Shown here in pieces: positions 6,106 to 13,208 of a stretch of 26,769 nucleotides of DNA (position 1 is the stretch's first letter; the number at the start of each line of letters is the position of its first letter). This DNA comes from CANHCC01 sp040381555 (GTDB lineage Bacteria; Bacteroidota; Bacteroidia; J057; RFSG01). The DNA is taken from contig JBEIHC010000032.1 of assembly GCA_040381555.1 (NCBI GenBank), positions 1 through 26,769 of the forward strand, given 5' to 3'. The translations under genes and the position numbers were made by a program. The notes under the pieces are model-generated. The model was given only the letters and a program-made list of their open reading frames with translations. It was not told the DNA's origin and did not search any database.

Positions 6106-7154
6106 TGAATATGAAACCAGGACCTCAGATTAAAACACTATTTGTAAAATTGCTTTTTGCGGGGCTTTTTCCATTATTGATTTTATTCCTTTTTTTGCTG
6201 TTTGATCCATTTAAAATACTCAGAGCTTATGACTCATACTCATATTCTCCGGTGGTTTTAAATCGTGATTTTGTTTCTACTGAATATCTGCTAAATAATT
6301 ATCAGCGGTATAATTACAATTCTTTTATTTTGGGGAATTCCCAAACCCTTGGCTTCCTTACTACCGACTGGGTCGAACATTTGCCCCCTCAGGCAACCCC
6401 CTATCATTATGATGCATCTGGAGAGGTGTTGTATGGGGTAAATGCTAAAGTCAAACTTTTGGATGAACAAGGAATAAAGATACAGCATGCTATACTCCTT
6501 ATTAATGAGGATATCTTATATGAAACAACTGAAGTAGGCGATGGGCACATATTTCAGAAACATCCGGCAATTTCTCAGAAGCCCACACTTCCCTTTTATT
6601 TGAATTTTGTTAAGATATTTTTTCAAAAATTTTTCTTTGTTAAGTATTTAGATCATCTATTTACTGGAGTATATAAACCCTATATGAAAGGGTTTTTAGA
6701 AAGCAGAAAAGTGGTCTATACTGCTGTTCATAATGATTTAATTCTGGAGGATATGGAGTTTGTTGTTTCTCATTCTCCAGATTCATTTTATACAGCCAAT
6801 CAACAATTGTTTAATCGACGCGATACATTGAATTTGGATACAGCAGACAGCTTTACCCATCCTTCCCAGGTTTTGCTATTGACTGAAATTCGGAACATTC
6901 TCAAAAAGCATCAGTCAGATTATCGAATAGTAATTGCGCCGTCCTATTTTGGCAGAATCAGTAATCCGAAGAATATACAAATGCTTCAGATTGTATTTGG
7001 GAAGGATCGTGTCTATGATTTCTCTGGTCTGAATGAATATTCACGGTACAAAGAAAATTATTATGATTTGGTTCACTTTAGACCATTGGTAGGCAAAGGG
7101 ATTATGAATGAAATTTATTCGAGGAAACCAGCCTCAAGCCAGGTTATTCATTGA
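6105..7154 (+). CDS. Membrane-anchored SGNH/AlgJ-DltD-like acyltransferase partner of the MBOAT protein
   Basis: The 349-residue product has one N-terminal membrane segment (about residues 11-33, 'LFVKLLFAGLFPLLILFLF') followed by a periplasmic domain. An SGNH-like active site is visible: 'ILGNSQT' with candidate nucleophile Ser79, and a C-terminal Asp-x-x-His pair, 'YYDLVHFRP', with Asp321 and His324. Overall similarity to named families is low, but this arrangement and the one-base overlap with the MBOAT gene match AlgI/AlgJ and DltB/DltD systems, where the periplasmic partner places the acetyl group on the polymer. A second in-frame ATG lies two codons inside. The substrate is unknown. A weak TTGAG-ttttt-CTCAA hairpin overlaps the stop codon. 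Confidence 0.75.
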   Translation: MNMKPGPQIKTLFVKLLFAGLFPLLILFLFLLFDPFKILRAYDSYSYSPVVLNRDFVSTEYLLNNYQRYNYNSFILGNSQTLGFLTTDWVEHLPPQATPYHYDASGEVLYGVNAKVKLLDEQGIKIQHAILLINEDILYETTEVGDGHIFQKHPAISQKPTLPFYLNFVKIFFQKFFFVKYLDHLFTGVYKPYMKGFLESRKVVYTAVHNDLILEDMEFVVSHSPDSFYTANQQLFNRRDTLNLDTADSFTHPSQVLLLTEIRNILKKHQSDYRIVIAPSYFGRISNPKNIQMLQIVFGKDRVYDFSGLNEYSRYKENYYDLVHFRPLVGKGIMNEIYSRKPASSQVIH

Positions 7155-7228
7155 GTTTTTCTCAAAGAAAAAAACGGATCTACGCCAATAATTCCGGATA
7201 ATGGTTAAATGTATCTTTTTTTTTCGTC

Positions 7229-7276
7229 GCTCTCAAACTCGCTCTCATACTTGTTCTCAAACTCGTTCTCGTTCTG
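7229..7276. repeat. Degenerate 12-bp tandem repeat
   Basis: Four 12-bp units, GCTCTCAAACTC, GCTCTCATACTT, GTTCTCAAACTC and GTTCTCGTTCTG, lie in the spacer between the SGNH gene and the convergent cytochrome gene. Read on the minus strand the units encode runs of Glu with Asn/Ser/Phe/Tyr, but no start codon or plausible gene goes with them. The rest of the 271-base spacer (7155-7425) shows nothing recognisable. Confidence 0.6.
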
Positions 7277-7425
7277 TCCTACTCCTTTCCCTAACCCTCT
7301 TCTGAGGATATAGTCCACCCCCACAAGCTACAGTTCATGATCCTTTATTTAGTTTTTAATAGGTAGAATACTTTTATTCGTTTTAATAAGTTTTTTTAAT
7401 TGCCTACATAAAACGGTGTAGAGCC

Positions 7426-8067
7426 TTAATTCTGGGGAGATGCAAGCGTTTCGGTGTATTGGATCAACGCATTAATCTGTTCATCGCTTAATTGCCGATA
7501 ACCCGGCATGGCATTTTTGCCATATTTAATTACCTCATATTTTTGCTCGTAAGATAATTGAGAGGCAGTTAAATCTTTAGCGCCTGATAGGCCTAATTTT
7601 CCATCTGCGCCATGGCAGGCTGCGCAATTCGAGAGATAAATACTTTTGGCTTGCTGAAGGAGTTGATCTGGTGTAGGGCTTATGCTCAACAGTTCAGGGG
7701 CGATGAGTGTTTTGCGCTTTTTGTGTATTTCAGCCATTCCATAGGAACCGACCAAAAGCAACAGAGAAAGCACTGCCAGCGGTTTCACACCTTTTTTGAA
7801 GCCTATTATTGCCAATGGGATGGAGGCGAATACACTCCCTATTTTTATCATCAGTAAGGTTGTGAATTCACTGGCATTCGAGAGTAGGTAGAGTCCGGTT
7901 CCGAGCATAAGAAAGGAAATGACCATTTCTGGAATCTTGGTAATTTTTGAGATTTTATCCAATATTTCTTGTTTATCCGGCATTAACAGGAAAATGGTTT
8001 TAACTAGATAGATAAATATGAATAGACCTACGACTACTTTGTGAAGATGAAGGATTCCTGTGTACAT
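7426..8067 (-). CDS. Membrane-bound c-type cytochrome with SirB2-like N-terminal domain
   Basis: The 213-residue product joins a four-helix membrane domain (residues 1-112, with His7 and His9 in the first helix and His114 just after the last) to a single-heme cytochrome c domain (about 135-210). The heme motif is 'CAACH' (Cys148, Cys151, His152), and Met187 in 'NAMPGY' is the probable second axial ligand. The membrane part resembles SirB2-like proteins, though that is a weak match from memory. The cytochrome domain would face the periplasm and carry electrons; its partners are not encoded nearby. The gene is divergent from the thioesterase gene. A -7 box, TACCTTTG, lies 30 bases upstream of its ATG. 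Confidence 0.85.
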   Translation of the reverse strand: MYTGILHLHKVVVGLFIFIYLVKTIFLLMPDKQEILDKISKITKIPEMVISFLMLGTGLYLLSNASEFTTLLMIKIGSVFASIPLAIIGFKKGVKPLAVLSLLLLVGSYGMAEIHKKRKTLIAPELLSISPTPDQLLQQAKSIYLSNCAACHGADGKLGLSGAKDLTASQLSYEQKYEVIKYGKNAMPGYRQLSDEQINALIQYTETLASPQN

Positions 8068-8097
8068 GGTATTGTTTTATAGATGAATGATACTGTA

Positions 8098-8105
8098 CAA
8101 AGGTA
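8098..8105 (-). promoter_or_regulatory. -7 promoter box of the cytochrome gene
   Basis: On the minus strand TACCTTTG matches TAnnTTTG exactly and stands 30 bases before the ATG at 8067. This is a conventional leader length, unlike the four-base layout elsewhere in the window. Confidence 0.5.
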
Positions 8106-8150
8106 ATTACGAATTGTGCAAAATGGTTCAGTGATTTCGGAAAAGGAAAG

Positions 8151-8158
8151 TAATTTCG
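8151..8158 (+). promoter_or_regulatory. Possible -7 box of the thioesterase gene
   Basis: TAATTTCG differs at one base from TAnnTTTG and stands three bases before the ATG at 8162. An AAAGGAAAG purine tract lies directly upstream (8142-8150) and could instead be a distant ribosome binding site. Confidence 0.25.
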
Positions 8159-8161
8159 GGA

Positions 8162-8566
8162 ATGAATGGAGAATCAAAAATAGTGAAGCTTGCGCTTCGG
8201 CTGGATTGGAGTGAAATGGATTTGTTTGGGCACATCAACAATGTGTCGTATTTCAAATATCTGCAATCTGCTCGAGTACAATTTTGGGAGATTAGTGGAT
8301 TGGCCACGGAGTATCGAAAAGACCATAAAGGTCCGATTTTAGCCTCTGTACAATGCGATTTTTTGTCTCCACTTCACTATCCCGGGAACATAGTCATACA
8401 CTCCCGTCTAGCGTCTGTTGGTCAAAGTAGTTTTAAATTGACCCATGAGATTATTTCTTCAGCAGGAATAGTGTGTGCTACCGGGCAGGATGTATTAGTG
8501 ATGTACGACCATATCCAGCAAATTAAAATTCCTGTCCCTCAGGAATTACATAATTGGTTGCCGTAG
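8162..8566 (+). CDS. Acyl-CoA thioesterase, 4HBT hot-dog family (YbgC/FadM-like)
   Basis: A 134-residue protein of typical length for a single hot-dog domain. The signature 'SEMDLFGHINNVSYFKYLQSAR' carries the catalytic Asp20 and the Gly-His-x-Asn-Asn motif at residues 23-27 of the 4-hydroxybenzoyl-CoA thioesterase type. It would hydrolyse acyl-CoA thioesters in the cytosol; the chain length is unknown. The gene stands alone, divergent from the cytochrome gene and convergent with the bacilliredoxin gene. Its TAG stop (8564-8566) is the first three bases of a palindromic element. Confidence 0.88.
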   Translation: MNGESKIVKLALRLDWSEMDLFGHINNVSYFKYLQSARVQFWEISGLATEYRKDHKGPILASVQCDFLSPLHYPGNIVIHSRLASVGQSSFKLTHEIISSAGIVCATGQDVLVMYDHIQQIKIPVPQELHNWLP

Positions 8567-8611
8567 ATACGCGAGGCATCGCGTATCTAATTACGATGCA
8601 CGCGTATTTAC
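8563..8611. repeat. REP-like palindrome with a third half-copy, between convergent genes
   Basis: TAGATACGCGA (8564-8574) and TCGCGTATCTA (8579-8589) form an 11-bp inverted repeat with a 4-base centre. After a short gap a diverged right arm, GATGCACGCGTATTTAC, lies at 8595-8611. The layout of left arm, right arm and second right arm is the same as at 1812-1867, although the sequence differs. The left arm contains the thioesterase stop codon. A role as a bidirectional terminator between the convergent genes is possible. Confidence 0.8.
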
Positions 8612-8644
8612 GGGCAATACAAAATGGTAATCAGTTACTTGATA

Positions 8645-9058
8645 TTACGCCCACTGATCAAATGCACCTTTCAGGTTGTCGGCTATTTGTTCTGCCATTC
8701 TTCCTTCAATATGGTGTCTTTCAATCATGTGCACGACTTTACCGTCTTTTAATAGAGCCATAGAAGGAGAGGATGGAGGGAAGGGCAGTAGGTAGGATCT
8801 CGCTTTCGAAACAGCCTCTTTATCCACTCCGGCAAAAACGGTTACAACTTGGTCCGGTTTTTTGTTATGTTGAAGGGCCAACTTCACGGCAGGACGCGCG
8901 GAACCTGCGGCACATCCACAAACGGAATTAATCACCAATAGGGTTGTGCCTGCGGTGTTTTCAAGGGCATTTGCCACCTCTTCGGGTGTCTTTAATTCTT
9001 GAACACCTATGGAGGTAAGTTCTGCCCGCATGGGGGCTACTAATGGTTCTGGATACAT
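8645..9058 (-). CDS. Bacilliredoxin, BrxA/BrxB (YphP/YqiW) family
   Basis: The 137-residue product fits the BrxA/BrxB family over its whole length: 'MYPEPLVAPMRAEL' at the N-terminus, the redox motif Cys-Gly-Cys at 47-49 in 'INSVCGCAAGSARP', and 'PPSSPSMALLKDGKVV' near the C-terminus. In Bacillus these thioredoxin-like proteins remove bacillithiol from S-bacillithiolated cytosolic proteins under oxidative stress. The same family is widespread in Bacteroidota. No bacillithiol synthesis gene is present in the window. The gene lies 77 bases downstream of the next minus-strand gene and may be read from its own promoter. Confidence 0.92.
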   Translation of the reverse strand: MYPEPLVAPMRAELTSIGVQELKTPEEVANALENTAGTTLLVINSVCGCAAGSARPAVKLALQHNKKPDQVVTVFAGVDKEAVSKARSYLLPFPPSSPSMALLKDGKVVHMIERHHIEGRMAEQIADNLKGAFDQWA

Positions 9059-9135
9059 ATAAAGTTTAACAATAATGAAAATTAAAAAGGTTCCGCACTT
9101 AGGTTTAAGCCCAAGAGAAATGACAATAGCTTGGT

Positions 9136-9855
9136 TTACTTCTCATCCGGCCAGAAATTATAGATTTTCTCTTTCTTCTGCTTGGATCTTTCGCTCATAT
9201 AACTGATGAATTTCCCCATGGCAATTGGATCAAAGAATGGCACCGTTGCTACTTTATTCGCTGCCATCACCCGATCTCCGTACAGTTTTTCTCCAATAGA
9301 AATACTTTCCCCCCCATCCCGCGGAAGCTCCTCCATCAGATAACGCATGACTTCGGGGTCTAGATTATCCCGAGCTAAATCATCTGGAGATCCATCTGGA
9401 ATGCCCATAGCTAATATGGCTGTCCTAATTTTTTCGGGCGAATCATAAGGGTAAATGGTAATCGTAGGCAACACCACACTATCTTCTTCCAAATAGTGAA
9501 TGGCATAAATAAATTGCGTTTCTTTCTCTCCCTGATAGTCCTTCAGATAGTCGGAGAATACAAATCCCATTTTTTTATATCCCAAACAACTGAAGTATAG
9601 TGTATCTCCGGGAACTACCGGAATGCTATAAAAGCCTTTTTCATCTGCAATGGCTCCCCTGCGACTATGGTTAATTCGGACAACGGCATATCCCGCAGGT
9701 TGCGCATTTTTTTTGCCCACCAGAATACCTGAAAGCTGATAAACAGTCTTGGGTACATCTTCCGGATTTCGAAATTGTGCCTGTACTCCATTGGTACCGG
9801 AAATGAACCAAACCCAGAGAGAAACCACGAAACCTAATTGAATAAATTTTTTCAC
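9136..9855 (-). CDS. Exported protein with CarboxypepD_reg-like domain, function unknown
   Basis: The 239-residue product starts at GTG with a Sec signal peptide (MKKFIQLGFVVSLWVWFISG, likely cut after 'VQA'). Residues about 40-100 form a carboxypeptidase-regulatory-like beta-sandwich ('YQLSGILVGKKNAQPAGYAVV', 'GAIADEKGFYSIPVVPGDTLYFSCLGYK'), as found at the N-terminus of TonB-dependent receptors and in many Bacteroidota envelope proteins. The rest is not recognised; 'PEVMRYLMEELPRDGGES' and a Lys-rich tail 'ERSKQKKEKIYNFWPDEK' are visible. There is no membrane barrel, so it is not a receptor by itself. The -7 box four bases upstream supports the GTG start. A periplasmic or outer-membrane-associated role is inferred from the signal peptide only. 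Confidence 0.75.
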   Translation of the reverse strand: MKKFIQLGFVVSLWVWFISGTNGVQAQFRNPEDVPKTVYQLSGILVGKKNAQPAGYAVVRINHSRRGAIADEKGFYSIPVVPGDTLYFSCLGYKKMGFVFSDYLKDYQGEKETQFIYAIHYLEEDSVVLPTITIYPYDSPEKIRTAILAMGIPDGSPDDLARDNLDPEVMRYLMEELPRDGGESISIGEKLYGDRVMAANKVATVPFFDPIAMGKFISYMSERSKQKKEKIYNFWPDEK

Positions 9856-9859
9856 TGTT

Positions 9860-9867
9860 CAAATATA
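9860..9867 (-). promoter_or_regulatory. -7 promoter box, predicted leaderless GTG start
   Basis: On the minus strand TATATTTG matches TAnnTTTG exactly and is followed by AACA and then the GTG start at 9855, so the mRNA should begin at or beside the start codon. Confidence 0.55.
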
Positions 9868-9963
9868 CGAAAGACCCTACTTGGGAAGTATAAATTTCAT
9901 CTGTCAGAATAGGACTCTCCTCACAACGATGAAAAGAGTTAAAAGATACAGAGTTACTAAAGC

Positions 9964-11820
9964 TTACTCAATTCTGTTCAACCAAGCTTTTCTGAGTTGA
10001 GCTTGTTCTGAAGTAGGATTATTTACAGCTTCAATCACATGTTGTTCAGGGTATTCAATAAAAATCATTTTAGCTTTTCGGGTAATGGTTTGGGTTTTTC
10101 CCTTTTTCCCTTTTTGACGAATTAGCTGGAATTCAACCCAATCTCCTTCTTTCAAGTTTGCAAAGAATTGGGTAAAAGTTTGCTCCAAATTATCCATGGT
10201 AAGCTCCTGTCCGTTTACCTTGAAGAACTCATCCCCTGGTTTGAATCCTATTTGTTTTCCAAATTTGTCCATATTAAAAGTTTCCCAGGCCGTGAGTCTT
10301 CCGGACTCCGGATTGATACCGAGTTCTATTCCGCCCAAGGTAAACCCACGGACAGTCTTTTCTTTGAAATAATAATACCCAGCAGATTCAAGCACCTGTA
10401 ATAAGGGAAGAGACCGGGCTTTCCCTACATATTCTCGAAGAAAATCTCCAGCTTGAGGCACAGAGTTCTGCTCAATAATTTGAAATAAAGCAGAATCTGG
10501 GAAGGCATGGTCTTTTCCAAATTGGGTGGAGAGCCTTTGCATCAAATCCGCTAGGCCACTATGATCTGGCATGTGCTGACGAAGGATGAGGTCTAAACAC
10601 ATTCCAATTAAAGCGCCTTTTGAATACACACTCTGATATTCATTTTCAAATGAATCTAAGCATCCCAGACTCATTTCTATCATGGAAATGTCTGGATTAT
10701 ACTCTTCAGTTTCTAGGATTTTTTCCCGAATGGTTTCCAGAAATTCTTTTTCTGTTTTTATATCATATTGAACTTGAACAAGATGGGAGGCATATTCTGT
10801 GATCCCTTCGTATAACCATAAATGCCGGGACATTTCTGGTTTTTCAAAATTGAAATTTTGAATTTGCTCAGAGTGAATGGTCAAAGGGGTAATAATATGA
10901 AAAAACTCATGCGCACCGATGTCGCGAATCTGTTCATAAATCCAATCAGGTTCTAAAGACGGTAAATAGTAAACGGAGGAGTAATTGTGCTCTAATGCAC
11001 CAAACCCCCCGAACATATTGAAGTCTGTATCGATAAAAATTAAAAATGCATAATTTTTAACAGGAAGATTTCCCCCTAGATAGAGTTGTTGTGCATCCAG
11101 TATTCGTTTGAGTTGCTCGGCAATTTTTCCTGCTGGAGCTTTCTTTTCCGGGTCATAAACGGAAACAAGAACCTGAGTGTCATTGAATCTCAGCACAGCT
11201 GTTTCTGGTTTGCAAACCAGAATAGGTTGATCAGCCATCTCATGATAATTTGCATAGACAAATTCTACGGTATCCTCCGATTTTCTAAAAACATCTTGAG
11301 CTGTGGATGCATGCAAACTATCGGGTAGGATTAGTTGCAATCGAATAGGTTGTTGCACTTTATCCTGAACATATCCCATTATAGCGAAGGTGTTTAATAG
11401 GAATACTTCCTGCTTTTTGAAAAAAGTACCCGCAGGATCAAAAATGGACTTTCCTCCATCTTCAAATCCCTTGGTTTGATTTACTTGGTACTGAATTTTT
11501 ATGGGAGTATTATTTGAGTGTTGGAAGACAAATTGATTAGGATTTGGATGAGCGATTTCAAGGTTTGAATGTTGACTGGATGTTGCGGAGATGTTTGTAA
11601 TAAACCGCCCGAAGTCATAAGTTTTGTAGGTACCGGGTACAATGGCTGGCATTTGCCAAGTAACAGTTCCAGAAGAGGAGGGAGGTACTAATCCTTTTAC
11701 GGTAAGGATCCCATTTTCTGCATCATTTAAATTAATGGAGTAGCGGAGGGTGTCAGAGCTTGCAATTCCCCGAGTAAGACCGAGCATTATCACCCAACAA
11801 AAGAGTATTCTAAAAATCAT
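9964..11820 (-). CDS. M61 family metallopeptidase with PDZ domain
   Basis: From the ATG at 11820 the product has 618 residues and a Sec signal peptide (MIFRILFCWVIMLGLTRGIAS). A longer frame to 11871 exists, but the internal ATG gives a proper signal peptide and stands four bases after a promoter box. The zinc motif HExxH is present as 'IGAHEFFHIITP', and 'LWLYEGITEYASHL' about 45 residues on supplies the third ligand Glu, as in gluzincins of the M61 glycyl aminopeptidase family. A PDZ-like domain ('GFKPGDEFFKVNGQEL') lies near the C-terminus, as usual in the family. It probably acts as a periplasmic aminopeptidase; the substrate is unknown. It is transcribed after gldJ but separated from it by a strong terminator, so it is an independent unit. 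Confidence 0.88.
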   Translation of the reverse strand: MIFRILFCWVIMLGLTRGIASSDTLRYSINLNDAENGILTVKGLVPPSSSGTVTWQMPAIVPGTYKTYDFGRFITNISATSSQHSNLEIAHPNPNQFVFQHSNNTPIKIQYQVNQTKGFEDGGKSIFDPAGTFFKKQEVFLLNTFAIMGYVQDKVQQPIRLQLILPDSLHASTAQDVFRKSEDTVEFVYANYHEMADQPILVCKPETAVLRFNDTQVLVSVYDPEKKAPAGKIAEQLKRILDAQQLYLGGNLPVKNYAFLIFIDTDFNMFGGFGALEHNYSSVYYLPSLEPDWIYEQIRDIGAHEFFHIITPLTIHSEQIQNFNFEKPEMSRHLWLYEGITEYASHLVQVQYDIKTEKEFLETIREKILETEEYNPDISMIEMSLGCLDSFENEYQSVYSKGALIGMCLDLILRQHMPDHSGLADLMQRLSTQFGKDHAFPDSALFQIIEQNSVPQAGDFLREYVGKARSLPLLQVLESAGYYYFKEKTVRGFTLGGIELGINPESGRLTAWETFNMDKFGKQIGFKPGDEFFKVNGQELTMDNLEQTFTQFFANLKEGDWVEFQLIRQKGKKGKTQTITRKAKMIFIEYPEQHVIEAVNNPTSEQAQLRKAWLNRIE

Positions 11821-11824
11821 ACAG

Positions 11825-11856
11825 TAAAGGTAGTGAGCAAAAGGTTTGTACCCAAA
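11825..11856 (-). promoter_or_regulatory. Complete -33/-7 promoter of the M61 gene, leaderless
   Basis: On the minus strand TTTG (11853-11856), a 20-base spacer and TACCTTTA (11825-11832) match the Bacteroidota TTTG-N(19-20)-TAnnTTTG promoter except for the last base. CTGT and then the ATG at 11820 follow. This decides the start codon of the M61 gene in favour of the internal ATG. Confidence 0.6.
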
Positions 11857-11903
11857 GGAGGCTAACATCAAACAGGAATTTTAGAAAAGCGACCTGCCCT
11901 ACA

Positions 11904-11941
11904 GAAAAAAAACGCCCCATTTTTCACACGAAAAATGGGGC
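11904..11941 (-). terminator. Rho-independent terminator after gldJ
   Basis: GCCCCATTTTT (11914-11924) and AAAAATGGGGC (11931-11941) form a perfect 11-bp stem with a 6-base loop. On the minus strand the stem is followed by GTTTTTTTT, so it ends transcripts coming from gldJ. Confidence 0.9.
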
Positions 11942-11964
11942 ATTACTTTGTTGTGTGTTTGTTT

Positions 11965-13149
11965 TTATCTCGGGCTTCCTAACCGCGTCATAACGCAACG
12001 GAATCCTACAGTGTTACTAGATGTATCGGCATGCATGAAGCGACGGGATCCTGCAGTAAGGAAGTATGCTACATCAAACCAAGAACCACCCCGAAAGACT
12101 TTAATATTGTCATCATTTTCAGAGCCTGGTCTGGCATTGGGATCTGGATTGAATAAGAGCGAAAACTTCTCATTGTAGCCAGAATCATCCAATAACTTGT
12201 CTGGGCGAATTTTAGATTTACCAAAGCGTCGGATTGGATTTAGGTCATCTACATCTTCATAAGAAAGCTTACGATAGGTATCTTCACACCATTCAGAAAC
12301 ATTTCCGGCCATGTTGAATAATCCAAAGTCATTGGGGTAGAAGCCTTTAACAGGACCCATATAGAAATGACCATCCGTGAAGAATCTCAGGTCTTTTCCG
12401 GATGTGCCCCCGGCCCAACCGGCATAATCTCCTCTTCCTCTTTTGAAGTTAGACTTGAAATCTCCGAAAGGAGTACGAAGGGATTTTCCTTCCCAAGTAT
12501 AGTTTTCTTGTTCGAGCAAACCGCGTGCAGCATATTCCCATTCGGATTCTGTTGGGAGACGATATCTAGGCCAAAGGACAGCCTCAGGGTCTTTTTCGAG
12601 TAAACGATTATTAACATGAGCAGTTCTCCATTGGCAATAGGCATTTGCTTTGTGCCAAGTGATGCCTACAACAGGATAGGTATTGAAGGCAATGTGAGAG
12701 AAATAGTACTCAAACATTGGATCATTATAGGTAAAGTCACGCATCCAAACAGTGGTGTCTGGATATAGTTGCTGGAACATAAACTCTCCAGAATCTTGTA
12801 GAATATAATACAGAAACTCCTTGTAATCCAAGTTAGAGATTTCCGTTTCATCCATATAGAAACTGGAAACAGTTACCTGTTTTTTGCGGTTATCGAAGCT
12901 ATACTCGATATCTTTTTCACCCCCACCCATAAAATAGGTTCCCCCTATAACAAACACAAGACCGGGAGCTGTGGCCATTCCGGAAAATTCTTTCACCGGA
13001 AAACCTTCAGCTCCCTCCTTGAATGCATATTTATCATTGGTTTTGGAGCTGGATTTACCCGGAAAGTTAATGTCTGGAGCACCACAAGAACTGAGCAGTC
13101 CAATAAACAACAATCCCACCAAAGGAATTACCATGAACGATCTTTTCAT
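11965..13149 (-). CDS. gldJ: Gliding motility / T9SS lipoprotein GldJ
   Basis: From the ATG at 13149 the product has 394 residues and a lipoprotein signal peptide (MKRSFMVIPLVGLLFIGLLSSC, Cys22). The body is one formylglycine-generating-enzyme (FGE-sulfatase) domain, as in GldJ and GldK: 'GLVFVIGGTYFMGGG', 'SSFYMDETEISNLDYKEFLYY', 'YPVVGITWHKANAYCQWRT', 'NMAGNVSEWCED' and the C-terminal 'FRGGSWF...GFRCVMTRLG'. Wording of the first half is closer to GldJ than GldK. Its position beside porU and porV agrees with Flavobacterium johnsoniae, where gldJ, porU and porV are neighbours. GldJ is an outer-membrane lipoprotein needed for stability of other Gld proteins and for secretion. A frame extends to 13191, but only the internal ATG gives a clean lipoprotein signal. 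It lies 59 bases after the porP/sprF gene, with a weak TTGCTTTG box at 13177-13184. Confidence 0.8.
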   Translation of the reverse strand: MKRSFMVIPLVGLLFIGLLSSCGAPDINFPGKSSSKTNDKYAFKEGAEGFPVKEFSGMATAPGLVFVIGGTYFMGGGEKDIEYSFDNRKKQVTVSSFYMDETEISNLDYKEFLYYILQDSGEFMFQQLYPDTTVWMRDFTYNDPMFEYYFSHIAFNTYPVVGITWHKANAYCQWRTAHVNNRLLEKDPEAVLWPRYRLPTESEWEYAARGLLEQENYTWEGKSLRTPFGDFKSNFKRGRGDYAGWAGGTSGKDLRFFTDGHFYMGPVKGFYPNDFGLFNMAGNVSEWCEDTYRKLSYEDVDDLNPIRRFGKSKIRPDKLLDDSGYNEKFSLLFNPDPNARPGSENDDNIKVFRGGSWFDVAYFLTAGSRRFMHADTSSNTVGFRCVMTRLGSPR

Positions 13150-13208
13150 AGAGAGCAATCTGATTTTTATATTACACAAAGCAAGAGTCATAATAGGATG
13201 CGCTGATA

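Noticed and set aside
12387..12644. 85-residue minus-strand reading frame inside gldJ
   Set aside because: It is an out-of-frame shadow of the FGE-sulfatase domain of gldJ, with no independent support.
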